A DNA stretch of 64,000 nt from Chloroflexota bacterium (GTDB lineage: Bacteria > Chloroflexota > Dehalococcoidia > Bin125), in the NCBI GenBank assembly GCA_028875225.1, contig JAPPFB010000004.1, positions 1-64,000 of the forward strand. Reading direction: 5' to 3'. Below the pieces are notes generated by a model that saw only the letters and a program-made list of their open reading frames with translations, ran no database searches and was not told where the DNA came from. Each line of letters starts with the position of its first letter. Position 1 is the stretch's first letter. The position numbers were made by a program, and so were the translations under genes. This document shows, one piece after another, positions 34,091-43,550 of this stretch.

Positions 34091-35488
34091 TTACTCGCAA
34101 ACGGGTTCGAAGACGTATCGCTGGCTGCTGAGAATCTTCATGGCGGCCCGCAGCCCCTCGATCGTTTGACCCCGACTCCGGCCGCCGTCATGCAGCACCA
34201 GGATCGCGTTCGGCTTGGCGCTGGCGACGATGTTGGCGGCAATCACGTCGGCGCCGGGACGCCGCCAGTCGTCGGTCACGCCGGTGTTGAGCACCATCTC
34301 CAGACCAAGCGCTGCGGCCTGTCGGACCGTGTTCTGGTCGAAGCGGTAGTTGGGAGGGCGGAAGCAGGGCGTCGCATGGTCGCCCAGGGCCGCCTGCGTG
34401 CGAAGCAGGGTGCGTGCAACCGCTGCGTCGCTCATCCCCAGCAGATCGTCGTGGGCCCAGGTGTGGTTGGCCAGCGTGTGACCCTCGCTCACCATTCGCT
34501 CAATCAGCTCGGGGAAGTAGGTCACACTGCGCCCGACGACGAAGAAGGTGGCTCGCGCGTCATGCTCCGCCAGGATGTCCAGGATGACCGGTGTATTGAA
34601 CGGATCCGGACCATCGTCGAAGGTGAGGTGAATCGTCGCAGGCGGTAGTCGGAGGCTGTGAGCCGCTGGAATCCTCCGCAACTCCAGGCAACCCGGGTGT
34701 TCGGCGGGACACGCCGCCGAGTTTTCGAGTGTGAGCACCAGGTCCTCGCTCGATACCGGAATCAACACCGCTTCCCAGAGGTCATGCCGACCCTCGATCC
34801 TTCGCAACTGATCGAGCCGCCCTGCAATCACCTGCAATCCCTGATCTTCAAGCGTTCGAGCCATGACGAAGACTGGTTCGCTGAACGCGATCCGCACCGG
34901 AATCCGGTCGAGCCCGCTGTGAAACTCGGGCGCCTCGAGGAATTCCGCGGAGAGCGGCGGCCCCGGCACGATTGCCCTGGCCAGGTTCGACAGCGGGAGC
35001 AAGAAGTGCGTGCACACGGAGCCGCTGTCGGCGCAAGGTCTGGCGCCTGACAACGCAATCTGAACACTCGACCTGCCGTCGGGTACGACATCCACGCTCC
35101 ACAAATCCCCACGGCCCTCGATCTGTTCGACTGACGTGGCAATACCCGCTGTGACGGTCAGCGCCTGGGTTCGCAGCGTTTCGCCAGACAGAGTGATCGG
35201 TTGGCTGAAACGCAAGCTCAGCGAGAACCCGGCGGTTGAGTGTTCTTGAGGAACATCCTCAAGCCGAGCCGTGAGGATCTGCTTCGGACGGAGCGCAGCT
35301 CCAACTCCCGGATCCGCTCGGTCGCCGCCGGTACCCAGCGAGTCACTCATCTGGCCGTCGCCGTTCGAGACCTGCTGGCTGATCACCCACGCCGGCTCCG
35401 GACCTCCAAACTGCGCGCCGACCAGCGTCGCCCAGGCGAACGTCATCCAGATCGCCGCCAGAGCCAGCGTCCCGCCGAGCATCGTCAC
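34091..35488 (-). CDS. secreted polysaccharide deacetylase with duplicated N-terminal beta domains
   Basis: The product has 465 residues. An N-terminal anchor (TLALAAIWMTFAWATLVGA) is followed by two related beta modules (about 75-165 and 185-265), each with FS.P, an INDENT-like G..LW core and GR.DLW; they look like a duplicated Ig-type domain. The NodB catalytic domain starts near 285: TFDDGPD (289-295), the metal-binding NHTWAHDD, FRPPNYRFD, DDWRRPG and the final VLHDGG. All five NodB motifs are present, so it should be an active zinc-dependent N- or O-deacetylase acting on a cell-surface or environmental polysaccharide. It is divergent from the ABC exporter. Confidence 0.9.
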   Translation of the reverse strand: MTMLGGTLALAAIWMTFAWATLVGAQFGGPEPAWVISQQVSNGDGQMSDSLGTGGDRADPGVGAALRPKQILTARLEDVPQEHSTAGFSLSLRFSQPITLSGETLRTQALTVTAGIATSVEQIEGRGDLWSVDVVPDGRSSVQIALSGARPCADSGSVCTHFLLPLSNLARAIVPGPPLSAEFLEAPEFHSGLDRIPVRIAFSEPVFVMARTLEDQGLQVIAGRLDQLRRIEGRHDLWEAVLIPVSSEDLVLTLENSAACPAEHPGCLELRRIPAAHSLRLPPATIHLTFDDGPDPFNTPVILDILAEHDARATFFVVGRSVTYFPELIERMVSEGHTLANHTWAHDDLLGMSDAAVARTLLRTQAALGDHATPCFRPPNYRFDQNTVRQAAALGLEMVLNTGVTDDWRRPGADVIAANIVASAKPNAILVLHDGGRSRGQTIEGLRAAMKILSSQRYVFEPVCE

Positions 35489-35650
35489 GAGCGTCAGATT
35501 ACTCGCCCATACGAAGCGCGCGAGGGGTCTTCCAGCGACAGAAGGCAGAGCGGTTCAGCCAGCCTTGCGGTCGGCCGGTCGCTTTCTAGACTGAGGGCGG
35601 CCCACGTCCTCGTCGACATTGCGTGGCGGCCACCGCTCAAGGATCAACCG

Positions 35651-38600
35651 ATGACTTTTTCCTGGGACCTCTGGCGCTTCACCGAGGGCGTCCGCTGGCG
35701 AATTGCCCTGGCGGTGTCCGTCGGCCTGTGTGCGGTGGCCGCCGGCGTTGCCCGCCTGGCCTTGCTCGGCTGGATCGGCGCGCGCATCTTCCAGGGCGAC
35801 AGCTTCGGCGACCTGGTCCCATTGATCATCGCGACCGCCGCCTCGATCGCGGCCCGCTCCCTGTTCCTCTACGCCAAGGAAGAGATCGCAAATGGCACCG
35901 CGCTCCAGGTGCAGTTCGCCCTCCGGCAGCGACTCTTCGACCAGGTCACCCGCCTGGGGCCGTCGCATTTCGACCGGCAGCGCACCGGCGACGTGACGGT
36001 CGGCGTGATCGAGGGCGTGGAGCAGCTGGAGACCTTCTTCGGCCAGTACTTGCCGCAGCTGATCGTCGCCGCGCTGGCGCCGATCGGGATCTTCATCTTC
36101 ATGGGCTGGCTCGACCTGCCGGTGGCCGCGATCTACTTCGGGTTCGCGCTGGTCACGTTGGTCCTGCCCCAACTGCTCAAGCAGAAGAACGCCGAAGCCT
36201 CGATCAAGCGGCGCGACGCATACGGATCGTTCGCCGCCGACTTTCTCGATTCGGTGCAGGGTCTGGCGACGCTCAAGGCGTTCGGCCAGAGCGGGCGGCG
36301 CGGGTCGGAACTGGCGGAGCGGGCGCAAGAAGTGTTCCGCTCGACGATGGGCGTGCTCTTCCACAATGCAATCGCTCAGGGACTCACGATCCTCGCGATC
36401 ACGGTCGGCGCTGCAGTCGCGCTCTACGTTGGTGCGCTACGCGTCGAGAGCGGCGCGATGGAGCTCGCCGAGCTGCTCGTCGTGCTGATGCTCGGCGTCG
36501 AAGTCTTCCGACCGCTGAGGGAACTGAGCCAGCTCTTCCACCAGGGATTGCTCGGCGTCGCAGCCGCCGAGAGTGTGCTCGACGTCGACCGGGCCAAGCC
36601 GTTGACGCCCGACGCTGAGGTGCAACCGGTTGAGCGGCTGGAACCACGGATCGAATTCGACAACGTCACCTTCAGCTATCCGACAGGCCGTCGGCCGGCA
36701 CTCGAGGGGGTCTCCTTCACGGTTGAGCCGGGCAAGCGGGTTGGAGTCGTCGGGCGCTCCGGCTCGGGCAAATCGACACTGCTCTGGCTGTTGCAGCGCC
36801 TCTACACGCCGCAGCATGGAACGATCAGGCTGGGCGGACGCGACCTGAACGAGCTGCGCTTTGCGGACATTCGCGCCCAAATGGCGGTGGTACTGCAGGA
36901 CACATACCTGTTCCACGGGTCGGTCCTGGCCAACCTGCGCTTTGCCCGTCCCGAGGCGACGGAGGACCAGATCCGTGAAGCAGCCCAGGCGGCGAACGCC
37001 CACGAGTTCATCAGCTCCCTCCCCGAGGGCTATGCCACCGTGATCGGCGAGCGCGGACACCGGCTGTCGGGTGGAGAGCGCCAGCGCATCGCGATCGCGC
37101 GGGCGCTGTTGCGCGACGCACCGATGTTGATCCTCGACGAAGCGCTGTCCAGCGTGGACGCCGAGAACGAGGCCACGATTCAGGGTGCGCTCGACCGCTT
37201 GATGCAAGGCCGGACCACGCTGATCATGGCTCACCGGCTGTCCAGCGTGCGCGACTGTGACGAGATCCTGGTGCTGGACGAGGGTCGCCTGGTCGAGCGC
37301 GGTGACCACGAAACGCTGCTGGCGGAGGGCGGCGTCTACGACTGGCTGATGGCCGGTCAGATGACCGATCCGAGCATTGACGGGTTCGTCGATGACGTCC
37401 CGCTGGCCGAGCGGTCCGAACCGGCCGCGTCCAGTTCGCTGGCCATCCGCGACCACGGAGGCGGCGCGACCGAAGCCATCGTCCGAGCCGAAGGCATGGG
37501 CTGGCAAGAGACATCGACCCGGCTGCTGGCGCTCGCCGCGCCCTACTGGTTCAAGACCACACTCTCCTTCCTGACCGGCGTCGCCCATTTCTTTGGCGCA
37601 ATCGCCGTTGGCGTGATCGGCGCGCTGATGGTCGCCAACGTTCGCGACGGCGATTCCATCACCCTCCTGGCGGCCCTGCTGATCGTGGTCGCCGTGCTGA
37701 CGGGCCTGTTCCGCTTCCTCGAGAACTGGGTCTCGCACGACATGGCCTTCCGCTTGCTCGCCGATATGCGGATATCCCTGTTCCGCAAGCTGGACCAGCT
37801 CGCCCCGGCCTATCTGCTGCGCCGACGCACGGGCGACCTGGTCTCGATGGCCACGCAGGACGTGGAGACGGTCGAGTACTTCTTCGCCCATACGATTGCC
37901 AACGCGTTCGTCAGCGTGGTGATTCCCGGAGTGGCGCTGGTCACGCTGTTTGTGGTCGACTGGCGACTGGGGCTCGGCCTTGCGCCGTTGCTGATCATCG
38001 CCGCGCTCAGTCCATTGTTCACCCGCAGAATCGTTGACCGGCTCGGCTCGCGTTCGCGCGATCACCTGGGGGCGCTCAACGCCCACATGGTCGACACCCT
38101 GCAGGGTCTGCGAGAGGTCACGGCGTTCCAGCGAGAACAGGAACGCAAGGCCGAGTTCGAAGGACTCATGCGCGATTACATGCCGATTCGCGGCGGCTTC
38201 AACCGGCAGATTTCCGCACAGCGGACGCTGCTTGAGGGTCTCACGGGTTACGGCGGTCTCGCGGTCCTGACCATCGGCGGCGCGCTGGCGGTTCGCGGCG
38301 ACATCGACTCTTCACTGGCGCCGCTGCTCACGCTGTTGGCGATGGGCGCATTCATGCCGGTGGCCGAACTGGCGCAGGTCGGCCGCCGACTCGGCGACAC
38401 GCTCGGTGCGACACGGCGATTGACGGCGGTTCACTCCGAGGCGGTGGCGGTGGTCGATGGCACCGGAACCGGAGCGAACGACAGATCGACTGACGGCGCC
38501 GGCGTCTCGGAAGGAGCGTTCGCCTCTGTCGGATTCACCTATGAGGACACGCCACGAGCAGCGCTGGATGAAGTCTCGTTCGACCTCAAGCCCGGCGGCA

Positions 38601-39244
38601 CCGTGGCGCTGGTCGGACCGTCGGGCGCGGGCAAGACGACGGCCGCCCACCTGATGCTCCGCTTCTGGGATCCACAGGAGGGCAGAATCACGCTTGAAGA
38701 CGCCGACCTGCGCACGTATCGGTTGGACGACTTGCGCGGACAGGTGGCGTTGGTCGCGCAGGACACGTATCTGTTCAACGCGTCGATCCGGAACAACCTG
38801 CTGGTGGCGAAGCCCGAGGCGGACGAAGGTGAGTTGTTGCTCGCGATCGAGCGGGCCGGCCTGGCCGACTTCGTCGAGTCGCTGCCGGACGGTCTTGATA
38901 CGCCGGTCGGCGAACGCGGCGCGCAGCTGTCGGGCGGCCAGCGCCAGCGAGTCGCGATTGGCCGCGCGCTGCTCAAGGACGCACCGGTGCTGATCCTCGA
39001 CGAAGCCACATCGCATCTCGACGGACTCAATGAACGACTCGTTCGCAATGCGCTGGACGAGCTGATGTCGGATCGGACCACGCTCGTAATCGCCCACCGG
39101 CTGTCCACTGTCCGGGACGCCGATCAGATCGTGGTATTGGACGCCGGCAACGTGGTCGAAATCGGCCAGCACGATCAGTTAGCGTCAGAGGACGGACTGT
39201 ATTCGCGACTGGTGCGCCGGCAGTTGTCGGCGGCGAAGCGATAG
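35651..39244 (+). CDS. fused double ABC exporter (two membrane-ATPase halves in one chain)
   Basis: The product has 1197 residues from ATG 35651 (MTFSWDLWRFTEGVRW); sequence upstream in frame is not protein-like. Half 1 has six membrane helices, then an ATPase with GRSGSGKST near residue 365, LSGGERQR near 472 and LILDEALSSVD near 493. Half 2 repeats the plan with GPSGAGKTT near 988, LSGGQRQR near 1093 and LILDEATSHLD near 1114. In half 1 the glutamate after Walker B is kept (DEA) and both sites look active. The layout resembles CydDC or lipid/drug exporters joined head to tail. The cargo is unknown. The linker (about 580-600) is acidic and serine-rich. Confidence 0.9.
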   Translation: MTFSWDLWRFTEGVRWRIALAVSVGLCAVAAGVARLALLGWIGARIFQGDSFGDLVPLIIATAASIAARSLFLYAKEEIANGTALQVQFALRQRLFDQVTRLGPSHFDRQRTGDVTVGVIEGVEQLETFFGQYLPQLIVAALAPIGIFIFMGWLDLPVAAIYFGFALVTLVLPQLLKQKNAEASIKRRDAYGSFAADFLDSVQGLATLKAFGQSGRRGSELAERAQEVFRSTMGVLFHNAIAQGLTILAITVGAAVALYVGALRVESGAMELAELLVVLMLGVEVFRPLRELSQLFHQGLLGVAAAESVLDVDRAKPLTPDAEVQPVERLEPRIEFDNVTFSYPTGRRPALEGVSFTVEPGKRVGVVGRSGSGKSTLLWLLQRLYTPQHGTIRLGGRDLNELRFADIRAQMAVVLQDTYLFHGSVLANLRFARPEATEDQIREAAQAANAHEFISSLPEGYATVIGERGHRLSGGERQRIAIARALLRDAPMLILDEALSSVDAENEATIQGALDRLMQGRTTLIMAHRLSSVRDCDEILVLDEGRLVERGDHETLLAEGGVYDWLMAGQMTDPSIDGFVDDVPLAERSEPAASSSLAIRDHGGGATEAIVRAEGMGWQETSTRLLALAAPYWFKTTLSFLTGVAHFFGAIAVGVIGALMVANVRDGDSITLLAALLIVVAVLTGLFRFLENWVSHDMAFRLLADMRISLFRKLDQLAPAYLLRRRTGDLVSMATQDVETVEYFFAHTIANAFVSVVIPGVALVTLFVVDWRLGLGLAPLLIIAALSPLFTRRIVDRLGSRSRDHLGALNAHMVDTLQGLREVTAFQREQERKAEFEGLMRDYMPIRGGFNRQISAQRTLLEGLTGYGGLAVLTIGGALAVRGDIDSSLAPLLTLLAMGAFMPVAELAQVGRRLGDTLGATRRLTAVHSEAVAVVDGTGTGANDRSTDGAGVSEGAFASVGFTYEDTPRAALDEVSFDLKPGGTVALVGPSGAGKTTAAHLMLRFWDPQEGRITLEDADLRTYRLDDLRGQVALVAQDTYLFNASIRNNLLVAKPEADEGELLLAIERAGLADFVESLPDGLDTPVGERGAQLSGGQRQRVAIGRALLKDAPVLILDEATSHLDGLNERLVRNALDELMSDRTTLVIAHRLSTVRDADQIVVLDAGNVVEIGQHDQLASEDGLYSRLVRRQLSAAKR

Positions 39245-39257
39245 CGAGGAGATCGGC

Positions 39258-39569
39258 ATGAAGACGCTCATCCTGGAACTGATCACCCTGGTCGTGTTCT
39301 TTCCGCTGCGAATCGTCTCGCGGCTCTTTGGTCGTCGCGCCAACGCCAAGGTGCGCGACTGGCAGGACGGCATGTGGACCTGGGTGCTGGGCGCTGCGGC
39401 CGTGGGCTACATGGTCGGCGATCACCACGCCGGCGACGCCGGACATGGGGTCGCCGGATATGACCCTGGCCAGTTCGACGGCGGGCACCACGGAGGTCCG
39501 CACGACACCGGAGGAGGCTTCGACGGAGGAGGATTCGGCGGAGACATCGGCGGCGGCGGGATCGGTTAG
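39258..39569 (+). CDS. small Gly/His-rich membrane-associated protein
   Basis: The product has 103 residues from ATG 39258, 13 bp after the exporter stop, with GAGGAG upstream. The N-terminal hydrophobic helix (LILELITLVVFFPLRIV) is followed by RRANAKVRDWQDG, a short hydrophobic segment (WTWVLGAAAVGYMVG) and a low-complexity tail rich in Gly, His and Asp (DHHAGDAGHG; GGHHGGPHD; GGGFDGGGFGGD). The His-rich tail could bind metal. It is probably cotranscribed with the exporter. No family is recognised. Confidence 0.7.
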   Translation: MKTLILELITLVVFFPLRIVSRLFGRRANAKVRDWQDGMWTWVLGAAAVGYMVGDHHAGDAGHGVAGYDPGQFDGGHHGGPHDTGGGFDGGGFGGDIGGGGIG

Positions 39570-39629
39570 AGCGGGACCGAATCTGATTCCCAATCCACCC
39601 GCGCAGCCGCGTCATAGTAAGGTCAGCGC

Positions 39630-39947
39630 ATGACGGCCGATTCGCCCAACGACGCTCAGCGCACCGTGAACGCAGATGAGTTCCAGGCGCGCTGCCTGGC
39701 ATTGATCGACGAGGTCGCCGAGACCGGCGAGCCAATCACGATTACCAGGGATGGGCAGCCGCTGCTACGTCTGGTCCCCTGCACCGACGACGTGCCGCCC
39801 CGCAAAGGCCCGCCCTTCCCCAGTCCACTCGGCGCAGACCGGGGGTTGATCAAGATCGCGGAGGGGGTCGATCTCGATGAGATCTCAGTGTTCGACGACG
39901 ACTGGGAGGAGCAGTGGGAGCAGAAGTGGGATGAACGACTGCGGTGA
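39630..39947 (+). CDS. Phd/YefM-family antitoxin
   Basis: The product has 105 residues. The N-terminal Phd fold reads RTVNADEFQARCLALIDEVAETGEPITITRDGQPLLRLVP, the standard helix-strand pattern that binds DNA as a dimer and autorepresses the operon. The C-terminal acidic tail (DLDEISVFDDDWEEQWEQKWDERL) would wrap the toxin. The toxin gene starts at GTG 39944 and overlaps the antitoxin stop by 4 nt, as expected for such pairs. Confidence 0.92.
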   Translation: MTADSPNDAQRTVNADEFQARCLALIDEVAETGEPITITRDGQPLLRLVPCTDDVPPRKGPPFPSPLGADRGLIKIAEGVDLDEISVFDDDWEEQWEQKWDERLR

Positions 39948-40342
39948 TCCTGCTCGATACGCAGGTGTTGCTCTGGTTGAGGTCGCCGGATACTCGGCTC
40001 GGGTCGCGGGCACGAAGTCTTGCCGACCAAGCGTGGAAGCGAGGCGACGCAGCGGTATCCGCGATCACGTTCTGGGAGTTGACGATGCTGTGGACAAAGT
40101 CGCGTATCGCGCTCCCCACCGATCCTCGCACCTTTCGGAGGAGCCTGCTGGATAGCGGGTTGGCAGAAATCCCCTTTGATGGAGCAATCGGCATCCGCGC
40201 GGGCTTGCTCTCTAATCTGCACGGCGATCCGGCTGACCGCATCATCGTGGCTACGGCTCAGGACGGGCATCAGTTGCTGACAACAGACCGGCGCATCCTC
40301 GCGTGGGACGGGCCGCTGGATCGGGTCGACGCGAGACAGTAG
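39944..40342 (+). CDS. vapC: PIN-domain toxin (VapC family)
   Basis: The product has 132 residues from GTG 39944. PIN-domain acidic residues are present: D5 (LLDTQVLLW), E45 (TFWEL), D95/D98 (GDPADRIIVATA) and D115 (TTDRRIL). VapC toxins are Mg-dependent ribonucleases, often cutting tRNA or rRNA. Translation is coupled to the Phd-type antitoxin. The gene looks intact. Confidence 0.92.
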   Translation: MILLDTQVLLWLRSPDTRLGSRARSLADQAWKRGDAAVSAITFWELTMLWTKSRIALPTDPRTFRRSLLDSGLAEIPFDGAIGIRAGLLSNLHGDPADRIIVATAQDGHQLLTTDRRILAWDGPLDRVDARQ

Positions 40343-40347
40343 CACGG

Positions 40348-41982
40348 CTAGAGCGGGACGGCGCAGCCGTCGGCTCGGGGGTCGGAGCCTCCCCAGAGGA
40401 CGCCAGAGTCCGGATCGCGGTAGATGATCTGGCCCTTGCCGACGACGCCGGTTCGCATGGCGCCGCTGGCGGGGACGACCGGGTGGCCGAGTTGGGCGAG
40501 GGCGGAGAGCATTTCGATGCCGAAGGTGTCCTCGACGTAGATGGGTCCGTTGGGCGGTTCTTCGTACATCGAGACGCGCGGAGCGTCGATCGCGGTCTGA
40601 GCGTCCATGCCGCGGTCGATCAGGTTGAGCACGACCTGCGTCTGTCCCTGGGGCTGATTCCAGCCGCCCATCACGCCGTAGCTGGCGAAGAGGCTGCCGT
40701 CCTGGCGGGTGATCATCGAGGGCATGATCGTGTGATAGGGCCTCTTGCCGCCGGCCAGGGCGTTGGGATGGTCGGGATCGTCAACGACGAATCCTGCGCC
40801 TCGGTTCTGCAGACTGAAGCCGCAATCGCGCGGGACGATGCAGCTTCCGAACCCCTCGTAGTTCGAGTTGATGAACGAGCAGGCGTTGCCTTCGCCGTCG
40901 GCGGCCGAGAGATAGACCGTGTCGGACTGGCCGGGCAGGATTCCTGAGGAAGCGAGTTCGATTGCCTGGTCTTCGCAGATCAGTTGCCGTCGTTTGGCGG
41001 CGTAGGACTTGCTCAGCATCTCCTCGACCGGTACGTCTGATTTGGCCGGATCGGCAACCAGTGCGCGGGCGTCGGCGAAGGCGAGCCTCAGCGCCTCGAT
41101 GATGATGTGCAGGACTTCGGGCGAGCGCGCCTCGTATTCGCCGATCTCGAATCCCTCGAGGATGTTGAGCGCCATCAACGTCGTGATGCCCTGCCCGTTT
41201 GGCGGACATTCCCAAACCCGGTGGCGGCGGTACGTGGTCGAAATGGCGTCGTCGAAGGTGGAGCAGTGACCGGCGAGATCGCTCAGCGCCATGACGCCGC
41301 CATTGTGTTCGATCGCTTCAACGATGCGTTCGGCGGGTCGTCCCCGATAGAAGGCGTCAGGGCCACCTTCCGCCACCTCGCGCATGACGCGGGCAATGTG
41401 CTGGTTGGTCCAGACCTCCCCGGCCCTGGGCGCATTGCCGTTGAGCAACAGATCCTGTCCGGCTGGCCCTTTCTCCGCCAACAGCTCGGCCTGGAAGTCC
41501 CAGCCGCGGGCGATGGCCGGCGTCATGGCGAAGCCTTGCTCGGCATGTTCGATGGCCGGCTGGAGCACATCGGCCAGCGGCATCCGGCCGAAGCGGTTAA
41601 CCGTGTCGTGCCAACCCATGATCGAGCCTGGCACGGTCACCGCGTGCGGACCCTGCCGCTCCCAGCCGCCGCAACGTTCGACCACATCGAGATCCAGCGC
41701 CGCCGGCGAGCGGCCGCTGCCGTTGAGGGCGGACACGGACTGATCCTCGGACCTGTAGAACAGCGCAAAACAGTCGCCGCCGATGCCGGTCGACGTTGGT
41801 TCAACGACGGCCAGGGTCGCCGCCGCCGCGACCGCGGCGTCGGCGGCGTTGCCACCCTCGGCCAGGATGCGCAGGCCGGCCATCGAGGCGAGCGGTTGGC
41901 TGGTCGCGACGATGCCCTTCCTTGAGAGGACCGGGGAGCGTCGGGACTCGAAGCGGAAGTGGTGTTGGGGCAGGTTTGTCAT
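40348..41982 (-). CDS. ggt: gamma-glutamyltransferase family Ntn-hydrolase
   Basis: The product has 544 residues from ATG 41982; the open frame runs 41 codons further upstream but is Pro/Thr-rich and unlike the family. Key features are RILAEGGNAADAAVAAAATLAVVEP, TGIGGDCFALFY, NGSGRSP, VPGSIMGWHD and the autoprocessing site SDTVYLSAADGEGNACSFINS, whose Thr near residue 353 is the nucleophile of the small subunit. GVMGGWNQPQGQTQV follows. No signal peptide is seen, so this may be a cytoplasmic acylase of the superfamily rather than the periplasmic glutathione enzyme. The substrate is therefore uncertain. Confidence 0.88.
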   Translation of the reverse strand: MTNLPQHHFRFESRRSPVLSRKGIVATSQPLASMAGLRILAEGGNAADAAVAAAATLAVVEPTSTGIGGDCFALFYRSEDQSVSALNGSGRSPAALDLDVVERCGGWERQGPHAVTVPGSIMGWHDTVNRFGRMPLADVLQPAIEHAEQGFAMTPAIARGWDFQAELLAEKGPAGQDLLLNGNAPRAGEVWTNQHIARVMREVAEGGPDAFYRGRPAERIVEAIEHNGGVMALSDLAGHCSTFDDAISTTYRRHRVWECPPNGQGITTLMALNILEGFEIGEYEARSPEVLHIIIEALRLAFADARALVADPAKSDVPVEEMLSKSYAAKRRQLICEDQAIELASSGILPGQSDTVYLSAADGEGNACSFINSNYEGFGSCIVPRDCGFSLQNRGAGFVVDDPDHPNALAGGKRPYHTIMPSMITRQDGSLFASYGVMGGWNQPQGQTQVVLNLIDRGMDAQTAIDAPRVSMYEEPPNGPIYVEDTFGIEMLSALAQLGHPVVPASGAMRTGVVGKGQIIYRDPDSGVLWGGSDPRADGCAVPL

Positions 41983-42067
41983 GCGCAACAGTCTAGGCAT
42001 CGGGCACGGCGGAGCTGGAGGGAGGCGGTCCTCTGGGAAAAAGAAAAACGGGGCGAGTTGGGGGTGA

Positions 42068-42415
42068 CTACAAGGGGTCGTCGTCCTCGTCGGAGGATTC
42101 GTCATCGAGCGGCGCGGCCCCCGCCTGCGCGGGGGCGACTTCTGTGGTTGCGGGGGCGACTTCTGTGGTTACGAGGGCAGGGCCTTCCCAAGCAGGGGAG
42201 GCGTGGTCGTAGAGGTCTCGGAGGTGGTGTCGGGCGACGTCGTAGGGGTCAGTGGCAAGGTAGAGCTGGTGGTTTTGGCGGGCGCGATCGTTCGGGGCGA
42301 AGAGTTCGCGGACGACGGCGTCGAGGGACTTGAGGCGTCGGTAGGCCGGGGCGTCGGAGTTGGCGTGCCGCCAGAGGCGGTCGATGCGGGCTTTGAGGTG
42401 GTAGGGGTTGGGCAT
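42068..42415 (-). CDS. small basic protein with repeat-encoded C-terminus, unknown function
   Basis: The product has 115 residues from ATG 42415. The N-terminal part is MPNPYHLKARIDRLWRHANSD, then PAYRRLKSLDAVVRELFAPNDRARQNHQLYL, TDPYDVARHHLRDLYDHAS. It is basic and helical and could bind nucleic acid. Protein-like sequence continues upstream in frame (TYVLYKQNARA) without a start codon I trust. The C-terminus contains the heptad TTEVAPA twice, created by a 19-bp direct repeat next to a palindrome (42118-42135), and ends in an acidic DDESSDEDDD tail. No family is recognised. Confidence 0.6.
   Translation of the reverse strand: MPNPYHLKARIDRLWRHANSDAPAYRRLKSLDAVVRELFAPNDRARQNHQLYLATDPYDVARHHLRDLYDHASPAWEGPALVTTEVAPATTEVAPAQAGAAPLDDESSDEDDDPL
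42118..42170. repeat. palindrome and tandem 19-bp repeat inside a gene end
   Basis: CCCCCGCCTGCGCGGGGG (42118-42135) is an imperfect-centred palindrome with 7-bp arms. GGGGGCGACTTCTGTGGTT occurs at 42131-42149 and 42152-42170. Together they look like a REP-type element that has been captured into the 3' end of a coding sequence. Confidence 0.55.
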
Positions 42416-42565
42416 GGCTCGCGCGTTCTGCTTGTAGAGGACGTATGTTCTGATAGTAGCGCGATTGGTTCGGAGCGGCTGGGCCCCGCATCGAGTGCGG
42501 GGCATCGGTAAGAACGTGGGGCCGGGGAGCCTATGATTGGGGGTGATATCGCACGAGGAGTTGCC

Positions 42566-43483
42566 ATGACCACCGCCGCCGCACCGACGATCACCCAGGA
42601 GCAGGTCGACTTCTATCACGAGAACGGCTTCCTGCTGATGCCCAAGCTGCTGCCTGACGACGTGCTGCAGGCGCTGCGCGACGAAACGGACCGGATCGTG
42701 GCCGAGGCGGCCGGGCTGACCGATCACAACGCGCAGTACGACCTCGAGGACTCGCACACGCCGGAGGAACCGCGCGTCCGGCGGTTGAAGTCGCCGTCCT
42801 GGCACTGGCCGTTCTTCCGCGAGTTGGCCGAGCATCCGCTGCTGATGGAGGTCGTCACGGCGCTGATCGGGCCCAACGTGCGGTTGCAGAACGACAAACT
42901 GAACATGAAGGCGGCCGAGTACGGCGCGCCGGTCGAGTGGCACCAGGACTGGCCCTTCTACCCGCACACCAACGACGACCTCGTCGCCGCAGGCATCCTG
43001 CTCGACGACTGCTATGCGATCAATGGTCCGCTGCTGGTGGTGCCGGGATCCCACAAGCGCAAGATCTACGACCATCACCACCCTGAGGGGCGATACTTCA
43101 CCGGCGCCGTCGAGCCGGAAGAGTTCGACTGGGACATGGAGAAGGATCTGGTGGCCCTGGAGGGGCCGGCCGGATCGGTCTCCTTCCATCATGTGCGCAC
43201 GATGCACGGTTCTGCCTTGAACCGCTCGGAGAATCCGCGCCGCCTGCTGCTCTACGGCTATGCCGCCGCCGACGCCTGGCCGATCATGGGTCTGGGCCCG
43301 CAGACACTGGAGCAGTACTGGAGCTTCATGTGCGCCGGCGAACCGGTCGAGCAACCGCGCCAGACGGAGGTTCCCGCCTATCTGCCGCTGCCGGCGTCGC
43401 CCAAGCAGGGATCGATCTACGAGAACCAGAAGACGGTCAAGAACCGCTACTTCGAGACGTACGAGGATCGCCGTAAGGGGTAG
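42566..43483 (+). CDS. phytanoyl-CoA dioxygenase (PhyH) family enzyme
   Basis: The product has 305 residues from ATG 42566, with GAGGAG 7 nt upstream. It has facial triad H126-Q-D128 (VEWHQDWPFYPHTND) and distal H214 (RTMHGSALNRS), with R225/R226 nearby for 2-oxoglutarate. GPLLVVPGSHKRKIY is the conserved central loop. It differs clearly from the PhyH protein at 33074, so it is a separate subfamily. The N-terminal QVDFYHENGFLLMPKLLPDDVL matches the canonical opening of the family. The substrate is unknown. It is a single-gene unit with palindromic repeats behind it. Confidence 0.9.
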   Translation: MTTAAAPTITQEQVDFYHENGFLLMPKLLPDDVLQALRDETDRIVAEAAGLTDHNAQYDLEDSHTPEEPRVRRLKSPSWHWPFFRELAEHPLLMEVVTALIGPNVRLQNDKLNMKAAEYGAPVEWHQDWPFYPHTNDDLVAAGILLDDCYAINGPLLVVPGSHKRKIYDHHHPEGRYFTGAVEPEEFDWDMEKDLVALEGPAGSVSFHHVRTMHGSALNRSENPRRLLLYGYAAADAWPIMGLGPQTLEQYWSFMCAGEPVEQPRQTEVPAYLPLPASPKQGSIYENQKTVKNRYFETYEDRRKG

Positions 43484-43520
43484 CGCCTCTGCAGGCGCAG
43501 GTTCGCCTACCGCGCTTCCA

Positions 43521-43550
43521 CGTCATTCCCGCGCTTGCCGCGGGAATCTC
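43521..43550 (+). repeat. palindromic repeat family 1, copy a
   Basis: It reads CGTCATTCCCGCG, then CTTGC, then CGCGGGAATCTC, a stem-loop with an asymmetric end. Related copies are at 43639-43668 (inverted) and 57016-57046. It resembles REP-type intergenic palindromes. Confidence 0.6.

Noticed and set aside
42430-42460. LexA/SOS box from GAACATACGTCC upstream of 42415 and GAACATAC near 63350
   Set aside because: Neither site completes the palindromic GAAC-N4-GTTC; matches are too partial.
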